Assembly (NCBI GenBank): GCA_028023455.1
Contig: JAQFVV010000030.1
Span: forward strand, 4,108,501-4,172,500
Length of the DNA stretch: 64,000 bases
From: Epiperipatus broadwayi
Lineage: Eukaryota; Onychophora; Udeonychophora; Euonychophora; Peripatidae
Direction of reading: 5' to 3'
A program made the position numbers and the translations under genes. This document shows positions 50,511-62,785 of this stretch, in pieces; position 1 is the stretch's first letter, and each line of letters starts with the position of its first letter. The notes beneath the pieces are model-generated. The model ran no database searches, was not told where the DNA came from, and was given only the letters and a program-made list of their open reading frames with translations.

Positions 50511-51720
50511 TACACCTGGGTCTCTTTTTACGCGGATTTATTTAACACGATTTTGAAGTTACACGATTCATGTTTCACCGGAAGTCGACCTCCGATAATG
50601 CACTATTACTTTAAATAATAAATTTCGCGCACTTACGTTATATTGAAAGTAATAGCACATTATTGGACTTCAACTTTCATCTTAGTAATTTCAATATTTT
50701 CAGTGCTTTATAATAGTAAGATTGTATGCAATAATGAAATTAAAATCATGATTTCCACATTTTATGTATACACACATTAATTTTTACAAGATTATAATGT
50801 AAATTTGTTCAAACTTTGTGCGTGTTAATTTTGCATTTTAAATCACATTCTGTTTTTCCTTTTTAAAAAAGAACGTACTCAATTATTAATCATTTAGTGT
50901 CCACAAATTTATTTTTAAAAGGTCAGTAATAGCAGTGGGAACAATTAAAAATTAAAATCTGATTTTTAATTGTAATTAACAATTTAAAAATTACTTACGG
51001 GCGACTTGAAATTAATGTGATGCAAAACGAAATTTGATTTTTAATCGGAATTGAAAATTAAAGACAAAAGCAAGAATTTAATTTTTAGTTGTTAGTTTTA
51101 ATTAAATTTTTCCCAGCAGTGGTGAATAAATGTCTTTTTATTATCATAAATCTAAGTTCATAAACAATTTATAAAATCATCGTCGTCGTCAACAGAAAAC
51201 CATTAACACAACATGAGAGTGAACTTGGTGCTAGTTGTATTTCCTCTTGTGAGAATAATTGCTAAGATATTCTTGACTTTGTTTAAGGAGAAGCCAAATA
51301 CATCACATCACATCACATGAGAATCTGATTTTTTACTAGTTTGCAAACGAACGTGTTTTTGGGCAAATAGCGATAATAATTAAAATGTGTATAAAAAAAT
51401 GTAAATTACTATACTGTAAATTATGCATAAAAATATATTATTTTGAATAAAATTAAATATTATAGTTAAAAAAAGTTTGTCTTGTATCAATTTTTTTCAA
51501 ATTTGAAATTTTTTATTAGTCATATTTTATTTCCTTATTTTTTTTTTTTGCGCCAATTTTAAAGTAATTTTACATTGGTGCTTTGCTTTTACGCGAATTT
51601 TGAAAAATCGCAGACCACATCCCCCCCTTTTCAATGTAAGTTACGTCTATTTTTGCGCGATTTCGTTTGCGTGCGTTTTCTGAGGAACCTATCTATCGCG
51701 TAAAACTAGACCCAGGTGTA
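50511..51720. mobile_element. Non-autonomous pogo/Tigger-like DNA transposon, TA flanked
   Basis: The termini CACCTGGGTCT (from 50513) and AGACCCAGGTG (to 51718) are inverted and continue with TTTTACGCG. They are flanked by TA on both sides, giving 1206 bp. The subterminal parts, with short GCG-rich stretches (ACGCG, GCGCGATTT) and a TTTTCTGAGGAACC block, resemble those of pogo/Tigger elements. No transposase was seen. The interior contains a small inverted repeat (arms about 50581-50612 and 50645-50678) shared with the repeat just upstream, plus a CATCGTCGTCGTCAAC segment near 51178 that may be another retroelement tail. Confidence 0.7.
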
Positions 51721-51772
51721 CTTTTAGAAACTTTCTAAATACTAATTATGCAGATTCATTCAAAATTGTAAA

Positions 51773-52045
51773 CAATATTATTGGTTTCTATGATAAGTGT
51801 TTATTTCCTTCCAAAGAAAAGATTAGTTTATTTAAACTTTAAATAATAAATAGCTGAGCAATGCTTTCATCCTACAATATCATAATTGATAGTGCTCAAA
51901 CTCAACAGCTGAACGCTATGAATATGACCTTGTAGGTTGAAAGCATCGCTCAGCAACTTCTTTTCTTTGGAAGTGAATCAATGCTTATCACAGAATTACA
52001 TAGTAAAAGAAAAGAAGTAAAAATTGTTATAGAATATTGTTGGTT
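51773..52045. mobile_element. Fold-back element with probable 14-bp target duplication
   Basis: Inverted blocks are CTATGATAAGTGTTTATTTC with CTTCCAAAGAAAAG, and GCTGAGCAATGCTTTCATCC, on the left (51787-51880). They are mirrored on the right (about 51923-51996). The left arm has about 30 extra bases. CAATATTATTGGTT (51773-51786) and GAATATTGTTGGTT (52032-52045) suggest the duplication. No hammerhead core was recognised. Confidence 0.6.
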
Positions 52046-54644
52046 ATTTCTATATATATGTTGTGTGATGATTTTAGTTTATTTTTTAAAATATAATCAA
52101 TTTCTTAGCTCATAAACAAATTACATAAAGTATTTTCATAAGTAAATAGGTGATAACAATTAGTTCCTGTATGGTATTGGAAAAATAATGAACTTAAGAG
52201 CTAAGGATCCCTGGATCAAAATTCTTTTTATCATTTTAATGCTCAAATTATGTGTGAACTCTCAAGTAATAAACTATTTGGTTCTTTTTATTTTATTAAA
52301 TTAATTTTATAAAAAATGTGCTAAAATACGTTTAATATGAAAATGGGAGAACTATTTCAAATTATTATTATTGAATTGTTAAATAAGATACATCTTTGTC
52401 ATGATGTTTCCTGATTATAGAATTGATTAGAATTTTCTCTTAGAATAATATAAGAAAGAGTATTGTGTGTGATGTCATGCATATTATAATCAAATTATTA
52501 AATATATATGATAGCTTTTTTATTGTCTTCTAAGAATCTCATTGCAATGTGTTTACTGTCTGCTTATCGTGATCATTATATGGAAGTTGGATTTTGTTAG
52601 GTATACTTTGAACATTGTTCCAAATTACTAGCAAAACTTAGAATTTTTTTTGTAGATAGCTGTTCAGTGTTGGTAAGTAAATAAGTCACCTTTTCAAACA
52701 CAATATCTTATCCAAAATTGATTATAAATTAAAATCTTGCATTATAATAATTTTCCTTGGTAAAAAAATTTAAGTCATTATTATAGATTCTAAATATGCT
52801 ACAAACCTTGAGTAGCCTATTTAAAAAAGTTTAGATATGAGATTGTAATAATTAAGGAGTAAAACATTTAATAAACATATTATTAATCTAAAACACTAAC
52901 GTGTATAAATTTAGTATTAAGCACAATAAAATTGTACTTTTTTTTTTTAAACTATAAATTGTAAATATTTTTTAAATGTATTAAATAAAAGTAAAAAAAA
53001 GATGTATTTTTCCTAACACAAAATACAAAAACTTATTTTTTTTTATGAGAAAATTTTAACCACTTATCAGAAATGATAATGAACAAATACAAATTAAAAG
53101 TAAGATAAATAAATATTGTACATGTTCATAAATATATATGTTTACTCTATATTCTGTAAGCTTATTGATGTTTATACAGTCTGAAACAAACATTTTATAT
53201 AATTTGTAATGAAAATAGGAACATATCAGAGGGCATTGGCAGAGACATACATAAATGGCAGACATTTTTGAAAGATCACTGTAGTAAACAATTGTATGGT
53301 TTTTTTTTAAAATAATGGATGTAAATTTATAATTTTGCTATGGTAAATCCTTGTATAACAAGGAAACACATAAGTGGCAAGAATGTATTTACCTATTTTT
53401 AGCTAGAGAGTAATGAATGATCTTAGTCTAAACTGAAGTGGTCAGATGTGATAATGCACTAATTAAAACAAAAAGAATTATGATAATAAAACTAATTTAT
53501 ATATTTAAAAATAGAATGTGAATGTTTTTTAAAAAGGTTTTTAAAATATGTAATTATATATTGGATTATTTTTGAATTGGTAAATATTTTTAGGGCGAAA
53601 AATCAAATTTTATTCCAAAGATCAAGTTTGCATTTTTCTAAAAATATTTAATAATTCAAATAGATGATTAAAACAGACAAAACTCACTATATGTATTGCT
53701 ATACTGCAAGTCATGTTTGTCCGTTCAAATAGATGATGGCAGTAGTTCAAGATATAACATCATCACAAACCTTCAGATGAACATTAAAAAATATTTTTTG
53801 CTCTCCTTATGTAAACAAGTCCTGTGATATATAAAGTAAAAACTAATTTTTAAAGAAGAACCATCTAAAACGATACAACTCTATCTCATGCTGTATAATA
53901 AATATTGCAATATATTTTGTATGTGCAAGATTTTTTTTCCCCATTTATTAAAAAAAGTTTTTATTATCCACTATAGTTAATGGTAAAAATGTTCTCTAAA
54001 GGAAAATCTGATTTATAAAATTTAATTTATACGAAGTCACAGAATGGGTTGCTTGTGGGCAGTAAAAATCATTTGTCATTATTATTATATATTTTTGAAG
54101 AAAAGCAGATGTGTCAATTATTGCTTAAAACTAAAAAACTATAATAGATCAGCATAGTTTAAACATAAATAGTTTACAAATAAGAACAATGAGTAATATA
54201 ATAATAAAAATAAAAGTGTAGATATTTGGAATGATGCAATACATGATTTGGAATGTTTTTGTTGTTGGGCTCTTATTATACAAGAAATTACGCAGTTGAC
54301 TTTAAATCTATCCATTACCAAATCAGAATAAGAAAATGTAATTCAAGAGTGATGTTCTTGCTGTTTGATGAAATCCTGATGTAAGGGTTTAAAACTTTAA
54401 CAAATCCTAACAAACTATAAAATGTTAAATGTCTATTACAGGTTACATCTATGTATAATTGAACTGGTGCTATTTTATTTCTTCAACCGATTATGAAATT
54501 GGTGTTACCATCTATGTTGTAAGATATTCCAATACAAAATTTTATCAGATTCGAGTAAATAAAAAGTGTTAATTACAAAGGTACAGGTTATAATCGTGTA
54601 TAATTAACCTGTGTTGCTTCTGCTTTAGTTTCTTTGATCAATTA
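52046..54644. other. AT-rich non-coding stretch
   Basis: Short frames only, without family resemblance. No RNA gene or repeat boundary was recognised. Confidence 0.6.
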
Positions 54645-54815
54645 TGTAAATAAGATATTTATCTTATATAGCGCGATGTTTTTAAACTGTAATAATAATT
54701 AGCATTGAGCTAATGCACATGCGCTTTGTGGATTTATCTATAAATGAATACTCTCATTTTTTCAAACACAAGATAAAGTCTTTGTGAAAAGATAGGATGA
54801 ATCCGTCTATGATCA
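54645..54815 (+). mobile_element. Single-arm relative of the 48-kb composite element
   Basis: TTTATCTTATATAGCGCGATG, GAGCTAATGCACATGCGCTT and CACAAGATAAAGTCTTTGTG follow the same order as in the 48-kb unit, with many substitutions. There is no inverted partner nearby, so it is a monomeric, older copy. Confidence 0.7.
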
Positions 54816-55536
54816 ATTATGAAAATTTTAATGCAGTTTTTTGATAAATAATCATTTATTCAAATCAAGGGAAAACTATTTTTACTCGAGAATAAAGATT
54901 TTCTGTAAGGGACAACATGTCATGAAGATTATTGTTGCAAATTTTTTTTTTGTTTTATCACACGTATAGGATTTTTGTTAATATTTCATGTTAATAATGT
55001 TAGGTATTATTAAATTTGTAAATAATGTATTGAGATATTTTGTTTTATTTGGTCTATTAGGAAAAAAAATTTTTAAAACAATAATTTGGTTAATCAATGA
55101 ATATATTATAAGCTAGATAAAGTATTTATATTATGCTATTTAATTGAAGTTAAATATATCTTGTCGAACTGAATCTAAGATAAAATAATGAATCTAAAAT
55201 AGTCATATGCATGAGGAATTACATTTTGGAATAGGTGAATCTAATTTTTTTTTTTGAGCTGAAAGTATAGGCTGCACATAAGTTAGACTATAAAGAAGTA
55301 TAAAACCAATCATGTAATGCATAGTTATATATATAAACAAATTTATATATATTCAATATATATTAATGGTGTGAACTCACGTATTGTCACATGATCTTAA
55401 TGTTATTTTATCTAGTTGCTCAACCTGCCTTCATGCACTGAACATATAATTTATATATAATCACTCTTTAAATGATACTATGATTCCAAAAGTATTTGTC
55501 ATTGTGCACAACAAGAATTAAATCATTATGTAGTAC
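54816..55536. other. AT-rich non-coding stretch
   Basis: No coding or RNA features were recognised. Confidence 0.55.
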
Positions 55537-56504
55537 ACAATATAAATGTTATATTCTATAAATTTTATAAGCACAGTGTTTAAATTGTAAATATATATAA
55601 AAGGTAAACAAACCGCACCAGCTTCATTTTTTAAACAAGCTGATAACTGTAAGGATACTCTCACCCGAGCCACAAGATAGTATTTAAGAAATAAGAACAA
55701 TGTCTTATTTCAAATTCACATAGTAATTTATGAGCCAATGTTAAGTGTCTAGAAGTGAGAACGTGAATATATAAACCATTCACTTTAAATCCACTTCTTA
55801 GTTTAATATTCTTATTAGGACTTAGGAAATATTAAAATTTACTTTGTGCCAATATTAGACAAAGTTAAATTATGTAATATTCTACAAATTTTACAAGTGC
55901 AGTGTTTAAATTGTAACTATGTAGAAAGTAAACAAACCTCCACACTAGTACCCTTTTTTTAAACAAGATGATAACTAAAGACTTTGCTCTTATTTCCTTA
56001 AAGACTTTATCTTATGGCTGGGGCAAGAGTATCCTTACAGTGCCTCAGCCATAAGGTAAGTCTTTAAGGAAATAAGCGTAACATCTTTAGTTATCATATT
56101 GTCCCAGCCATAAGATAACGTCTGTAAGGAAATAAGAGCGACATCTTTAATTATGATCTTGTTTTTAAAATGACACTGGTGTGGAGGTTTGTTTACCTTT
56201 TAAATAGTTACAATTTAAACACTGCGCTTGGGAGAGTATTACATAATGTAACATTGTCTAATATTGGCACAAAGTAAATTTTAATATTTCATAAGTCCTA
56301 ATAAGAATATTAGATTAAGAAATGGAATTAAAATGAATGATTTAAGATTGGATCATAAATTACCATGTGAGTTTGGAAATAAGTTATCACTCTTATTTCC
56401 TTCAAGACTTCTGGGATGAGAGTAACCTTACAGTTATCATATTGTTTAAAAAATGGTGCTGCTGTGGAGGTTTTACCTTTTATATCGTTACAATATAAAT
56501 GTTA
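55537..56504. mobile_element. Large two-level palindromic element, 15-bp target duplication
   Basis: ACAATATAAATGTTA occurs at 55537-55551 and 56490-56504. The 938 bp between them form a palindrome centred near 56035. Each half contains two direct copies of a unit (…GTGTTTAAATTGTAA, AGGTAAACAAACC, AACAAGMTGATAACTRWAAG, AAGACTTTATCTTATGGCTG…) separated by a distinct spacer (TTATTAGGACTTAGGAAATA, TTTACTTTGTGCCAATATTA). The spacer is also inverted in the other half. At the centre, CTTATTTCCTTAAAGACTTT pairs with AAGTCTTTAAGGAAATAAG. No coding. Confidence 0.75.
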
Positions 56505-57573
56505 GTATGTTTATAAAGTATAAAATAAATAATTTAAATATTTGAGATACAAAGAATATTGCAAGTGAGCAACTAACTATATACGGTATATATCTTAGTT
56601 ATTGTTGAAAATTTGTTTTCTTTTCCTGAGCAAGCTTGATCTTAAATGAGTAGTGGAGAGTACTCTCAGTGAATGCAGTTTTTTTTTTCTAATGGGATTT
56701 AAAAATAAATAATTAGCATGTCTTTTAATTCTGCATATCTTTGACACAGAGGTCTTTGAGCAAAACTCATTAATGTCACATTTGTGATGTGATATTTGAT
56801 TTTTTTAATTAAAAAAAATCTAAAAAGGATACTATAATCAAAAGGCAGCAAGATCAAAGTATTTTAGCCCTGGCTCTACATGCTTGATGGCTTCCCTTCT
56901 TTGTTCTTCAATTTTAAAAGCATTTGTGAGATTATTTCAAGATTTTTGGAATAGAAAAAAGATTGATATTTTGAATTGTTAATTAAAGATTTGTGATTAT
57001 TTTTACATAGTAATTATGTAATAATTATTAAAAATCAAAAATATACGTTATTATACTTTTATACATATATTTTTATTTTTAAAAATAGAAGATAAAAAGT
57101 TCTAGCATATCTTATGAAACTGATCGTCAATACATTATTACTGAAACTGTTAGGGTTTTTTGAGGTTTTCTAAAAATTATAAAGCAGTTTTAATATTTTA
57201 AAGCAGAATTTGATAGATTTATCAGATATTAACATATTTTCTCAGATTTTAAAAATAAATTTGAAATAAGAAAGATTTTGCTCATTGACATTTTACATTT
57301 TTTGTTATCTGTTTATTATTATTATTATATTTTCAATATTTGCAAAGTTCAAATATAATTTTTTAGAATTTTTTTCATTTATAAATGTATATTTCTATCA
57401 AATCAAGTCCATTTTATTGAATTCTGATATAGAATAATGGTTGAAAGTTTATAAAAAGTGTCAAACAAGAGAACAGGCCTGTAACAGCAGCACTGAAGAG
57501 TTAATGTTTTCATAAGTACTGTATATTTAGAAGTCAAGGTTTATCTATAAAACACACACATTGTATACAAATC
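56505..57573. other. AT-rich non-coding stretch
   Basis: Nothing recognisable was found. Confidence 0.6.
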
Positions 57574-60071
57574 ATTTAAAACAGTGGTAGTCAACTTTTT
57601 ATACTCACCGCTCACTTTTGTAACTCTGTTAGTAGTAAAAAAATTTAACCACCCAGTGGTTCCAAAGTAATGGTGATTTATAAAGTAGGGAAGTAACTTA
57701 ACAGAGTTATAGCAAGCCAAAGCATATAATAATAATTACTTAGCAAATACCCCATGTTGGACTTTTGCTAAGTTTGGCAGAATTAATCTTTACAAAACAA
57801 CTTACTGTAATTAAATCTATCTTTTTATTTATACTTTGTATATATAGAAGCATGAAGTCTGATGAAATTACATTTAATTAATTAAATTATTAAGATCCCT
57901 GAGGCTGATGCTGCAAAACTAAATACTGGATATCTGGCTCAATTTTTGTAAGGAACAAACGAAGGTCTCCTGTTTCGGAAATATTCAGGCAATTTTTTTT
58001 CTTCATCATAATATGATTAACAGCACTAAAGCCTGATTCCACAAGATAGGTGGTAGAGAATATCATTTTTCACATATGTGAATTCTTTTTTTTATTTTGC
58101 CATAGGTTTTCATATCCCTCACTATCAAATTTATGTTTCCTTTCTTCATGATATCTAATTTCTAACAGTTCTTCTTGGCAAGTTGTATCAGCCTCTTCAA
58201 TATTTGCAGTAAAAGAATTTTTCATCCAGTCATACATCTTAATTTCAAAATATCTTCAAATCGTTTTTCCATGTCCAATTTAAGTTCGTTGAGATGGCTA
58301 CTGAATCTGTCAATATCCTCTGGAGTTACATCATCTTCTATAGATGATAATTCAGGAAACTGATGAAATTCTGTCTTCAATAGATTATGAAGTAGTTCAA
58401 GTTTGTCAATAAATAGTGACACAATACTTTGGCACCTATAAGAGTTTTATTAGCTCCTTGAAGCTGCAAATTGATATCATTAAATCTCTTGAAAATATCT
58501 TCCAAATAAAAAGCATCATTCTGTACTGATTTTAACTGTTGATACCGATTGGTCTCATTTACTTTCAAAAAATTGTACGAGACTATCATAATGCTACAAA
58601 ATGAGCCAAAGATATGCCCTTTGACAGCCACTGAACTTCTGTGTGCAAAAGTAACGTATTGAAATCTTCATTGTGGTCCTTGCAAAGCTGTCAAAATATT
58701 ATATCATTTTTTGCATTGGATTTGATCTTGTTTGCGGCTCAAATTATTATAGTTAATGGTGAATGGAGACTTGTACTTAGATGTTTTCCTACAAGATGTT
58801 GTCTGTTCACCACACAATGAATACATAAAACATTTGGCACTTCTTCCTTCAAATAAGCAATAAATCCACAATAGCGGCCTACCCTTGATGGTGCTCCATC
58901 AGTAGCACATGCAATAATATTATTCAAAGTAATATTATTTTTTGTAAAGTATGATTTCACAGTATTAAATATAGATAATCCTTTTGTCTCTGTAATAAGA
59001 TTTATTGCGAATAGTATTTCTTCTCGTAATGTATTGTTTTCATCAAAATAACATGCATATGCCATCAATAAAGCATTACTATTTTCAATAGTAGACTCAT
59101 CCAATTGCATGGAAAATGAAGAGTTTTGGAGAATACTTATAAGTTTTTTTTTCAGCATTAACTGCCATTTATTCAATTCGTCGCTTTACTGTGCTATCAC
59201 TTAGGGGCAACGTTTTTAAAATTTCAGGTATATTTTGATGCATTACTATTGAGATTAATTCTTTTATAGAGGGTCTTATTACAGTTTCTCCAATATTATA
59301 GCTTTTACCACTTTTTACAATTAATTGTGAAATGTGATGAGGCACTTAATCCATCTTCGTTCGCTGCATGTTGTTTCTTAAATGATATAATGATTGTTGA
59401 ATGATCTTGAAATTTTTTATCTATTTCCTGAAAATATTCAATGGGCTTGTTCTTATCATTTGAATGCTTTGTAGCAAGATGTTGACTTGGCTTCGTTGCT
59501 TCATTGGATGTTTTATGACACAATAAACACATTGGGTGTTGTTTATTTACAACAGATTCTATGTAACCCATCTTTATATATCTCTGGTAAATAGCCACGA
59601 GCATATTTCTTTTTTTGAGACATGGGTTCCCAATATTTCATAATATTTTCTTTGAAGCTTTAGACATATGCTCACTCTCACAAATCTAACTCCGTACTGA
59701 CCAATGCGACCGCAAACAAAAGAGCATGCACCATAAGTCGTCATCTGCATATGCTTCTCGTGCATCGTGGATTATGTTTGGGGGGGTGCGCAAGCTATTT
59801 TGGGACAAGGCTTTTTTATTAGCAGTCACACTATAGCTCTATTTGGTTTCACTTATGTAACGTGAACTAAACTTCAGAAATTGAAATTGTCACAGGGAAT
59901 TTTATGAAAATCTAATGAAAATGTTTTTAAATAATCCTATGAAATTTTTTTAATAAGTCAATTAAATTTTAAAAAAAGAAAGTGCTTCGGTATCAGACAA
60001 AACTCCTCCCGACCACCATGAAGGCTGGAACATGGGTGATAAGGACCAGGTTGACTACCACTGATTTAAAA
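57574..60071 (-). mobile_element. Complete hAT DNA transposon (2482 bp) with perfect 8-bp target duplication
   Basis: The terminal inverted repeat CAGTGGTAGTCAAC starts at 57582 and its complement ends at 60063. ATTTAAAA is duplicated at 57574-57581 and 60064-60071. TIR form and 8-bp duplication are diagnostic of hAT. The body holds one transposase gene on the minus strand, described separately. Both ends are intact, but the gene is broken, so the element could move only with help from another copy. Confidence 0.95.
57890..59660 (-). pseudogene. hAT transposase of the ZBED5/SCAND3-like group, degraded
   Basis: From the N-terminal side, a BED-type zinc finger reads CLLCHKTSNE...HLATKHSN (about 59459-59533). 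The catalytic-core blocks follow: QLDESTIENS (about 59083-59108), ATDGAPSRVG (about 58880-58914) and CVVNRQHL (about 58793-58820). A middle block (YLEDIFKRFNDINLQLQG, about 58440-58510) comes next. The C-terminal hAT dimerisation region shows TYLVESGFSAVN (about 58015-58050) and GDLRLFLTKIEPDIQYLV (57910-57975), with a stop at 57890. Stops near 59305 and several frame changes disrupt it. Such enzymes excise and reinsert the element; related sequences have been domesticated as host genes, but this one sits within intact TIRs and is clearly still transposon-borne. Confidence 0.9.
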
Positions 60072-60678
60072 TGTGCATTTGTTTTTAACAGCTTTTGATA
60101 TTAGTTGATTTGGCTCTAAGTAATTGGAATCTTTGAGATTATATATCTTGATATGGTAAATGTGTTTCTTTACTTTAATAATGAAGACATTAAAATTTTT
60201 ATCTGCTATTTGAAAGAAGATTGTATTAGTTAATAGTTCATTATAGGATTCCCCCAGATAAGGTTTGATTTAAAATTTTAAAAATGTCAAAATAATTCAA
60301 ATAGAATGGTAGTTATTTTTAAAAAAAAGTTATGCGATTTTTTAAATCATTTTGATGTTTCTGAAGAAATATAGATTGTATCTGTTTTTGTTGAGTAAAA
60401 GAAATTAATGACTACTTCAGATTATAATCTGATTTGTAATCTGCTACTGCTTTAGGTTTTTTGTTGTTGTTGTTCTGGTAATTAAATAAGAAAAAAATCG
60501 ACCAGGTCAATTTTTTCAGGTTATTTTATATTAATTTTATGAAAAGTAAAAGTATCAAATTAATACTTGCTTGGGGGAAAAGTATATACAGTGTAAGTTT
60601 TTAAGTGGCAATTTTTAAAATATTAAAAACTCATATATGAGTGTACTTGTAAGAAATGACATAAAAGCAGTCAACACT
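60072..60678. other. AT-rich non-coding stretch
   Basis: No features were seen before the microsatellite. Confidence 0.6.
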
Positions 60679-61778
60679 TTCTTCTTCTTCTTCTTCTTCT
60701 TCTTCTTCTTCTTCTTCTTCTTCTTCTTCTTCTTCTTCTTCTTCTTCTTCTTCTTCTTCTTCTTCTTCTTCTTCTTCTTCTTCTTCTTCTTCTTCTTCTT
60801 CTTCTTCTTCTTCTTCTTCTTCTTCTTCTTCTTCTTCTTCTTCTTCTTCTTCTTCTTCTTCTTCTTCTTCTTCTTCTTCTTCTTCTTCTTCTTCTTCTTC
60901 TTCTTCTTCTTCTTCTTCTTCTTCTTCTTCTTCTTCTTCTTCTTCTTCTTCTTCTTCTTCTTCTTCTTCTTCTTCTTCTTCTTCTTCTTCTTCTTCTTCT
61001 TCTTCTTCTTCTTCTTCTTCTTCTTCTTCTTCTTCTTCTTCTTCTTCTTCTTCTTCTTCTTCTTCTTCTTCTTCTTCTTCTTCTTCTTCTTCTTCTTCTT
61101 CTTCTTCTTCTTCTTCTTCTTCTTCTTCTTCTTCTTCTTCTTCTTCTTCTTCTTCTTCTTCTTCTTCTTCTTCTTCTTCTTCTTCTTCTTCTTCTTCTTC
61201 TTCTTCTTCTTCTTCTTCTTCTTCTTCTTCTTCTTCTTCTTCTTCTTCTTCTTCTTCTTCTTCTTCTTCTTCTTCTTCTTCTTCTTCTTCTTCTTCTTCT
61301 TCTTCTTCTTCTTCTTCTTCTTCTTCTTCTTCTTCTTCTTCTTCTTCTTCTTCTTCTTCTTCTTCTTCTTCTTCTTCTTCTTCTTCTTCTTCTTCTTCTT
61401 CTTCTTCTTCTTCTTCTTCTTCTTCTTCTTCTTCTTCTTCTTCTTCTTCTTCTTCTTCTTCTTCTTCTTCTTCTTCTTCTTCTTCTTCTTCTTCTTCTTC
61501 TTCTTCTTCTTCTTCTTCTTCTTCTTCTTCTTCTTCTTCTTCTTCTTCTTCTTCTTCTTCTTCTTCTTCTTCTTCTTCTTCTTCTTCTTCTTCTTCTTCT
61601 TCTTCTTCTTCTTCTTCTTCTTCTTCTTCTTCTTCTTCTTCTTCTTCTTCTTCTTCTTCTTCTTCTTCTTCTTCTTCTTCTTCTTCTTCTTCTTCTTCTT
61701 CTTCTTCTTCTTCTTCTTCTTCTTCTTCTTCTTCTTCTTCTTCTTCTTCTTCTTCTTCTTCTTCTTCTTCTTCTTCTT
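60679..61778. repeat. Uninterrupted (TTC)n array, about 1.1 kb
   Basis: About 366 TTC units occur without a visible interruption, a pure pyrimidine/purine strand asymmetry. The long frame that reads as poly-phenylalanine is an artefact of the repeat and not a gene. GAA/TTC arrays of this length can form triplex DNA and impede replication or transcription (established for GAA repeats). The exact length depends on assembly accuracy. Confidence 0.97.
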
Positions 61779-61785
61779 TTCTCTT

Positions 61786-61816
<31 letters not shown>

Positions 61817-62003
61817 TTCTTCTTATTCTTATTCTTCTTCTTCTTCTTCTTCTTCTTATTCTTCTTCTTCTTATTCTTCTTATTCTTATTCTTCTTCTTC
61901 TTCTTCTTATTCTTCTTCTTCTTATTCTTCTTATTCTTATTCTTCTTCTTCTTCTTCTTATTCTTCTTCTTATTCTTATTCTTCTTATTATTATTATTAT
62001 TAT
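61779..62003. repeat. Interrupted TTC/TTA array with higher-order pattern
   Basis: After a short break (TTTTCTC) the triplets resume with TTA interruptions in a repeating order: five to seven TTC, TTA, three TTC, TTA, two TTC, TTA, one TTC, TTA. The TTATTCTTATT landmark recurs at 61823, 61880, 61931 and 61970. The array ends in pure TTA. Confidence 0.9.
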
Positions 62004-62785
62004 TTAAATAGAGATTTGATAGTTCCAGAATTATATAAAAATAGTCAAAAATGTTAGTAATAAATCCATTTTCTCTGCCCTTTTTTTTTATAATTGGGCA
62101 ACTTTTAAAATAAATCTGGAATAATTAGAATTAATATTTTAATAATATTGTTAATTATAACTACATATATGTATACATCCAAAACATCAGTAAATATTCA
62201 TTCATTTTGAATCACTATCTTTATTGTTTTTTTATTGGTCAATTTTTAATTCAAAAACTTGTAGTCAATATTAGTTCGGAAGAAACAGAAAAAAAATAAA
62301 ATGAGATTATTTGAAAAAGTATAAAAAAAAAAATAATGGTATTATTATATACATTCATTTTGTCAAATTTTTCATATTGATCATCTTAATTTAGACTGGT
62401 TTTTATTTTTGAGAAACACTACTTTCTTTATTATGTATGTTTAATGCATGATAGAAAAATGAAATTAAAAAGCTATCCTATTTTAGTTTTGATGAGGAAA
62501 GGCTAGCACTTTGTTGTATCTTTTTGGATAGTCATTCCATCAGCATTCCGACAGAATATTTATATATATATTTTTTTAACTGCATTTTTCCCCCCTAAAT
62601 TTTCCTTACAAGTTAACTTACGTATGTGCCTTTTATCGTTAGTGAGAAACATGTTCATAGTAAATAAATGTATTTACTGAAAGTGAGTATATTAAGTTTA
62701 AAAAAAAAAAATTAGATTTAAGTAAAAAAAATTGGTGTACAATTATGCATTAGATATTGCTAACAATGAAATAAGTATTTATTAC
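62004..62785. other. AT-rich non-coding stretch
   Basis: No recognisable features. Confidence 0.6.

Noticed and set aside
51178-51330. Possible antisense RTE 3' end (CATCGTCGTCGTCAAC followed by AACCATTAAC)
   Set aside because: Only the triplet tail and one short word resemble the RTE end; no coding similarity follows, so it is not listed as an RTE copy.
60637-62007. A 456-codon open frame, the longest in the window
   Set aside because: It is almost entirely poly-Phe then Leu/Ile from the TTC/TTA microsatellite and has no independent evidence of coding.
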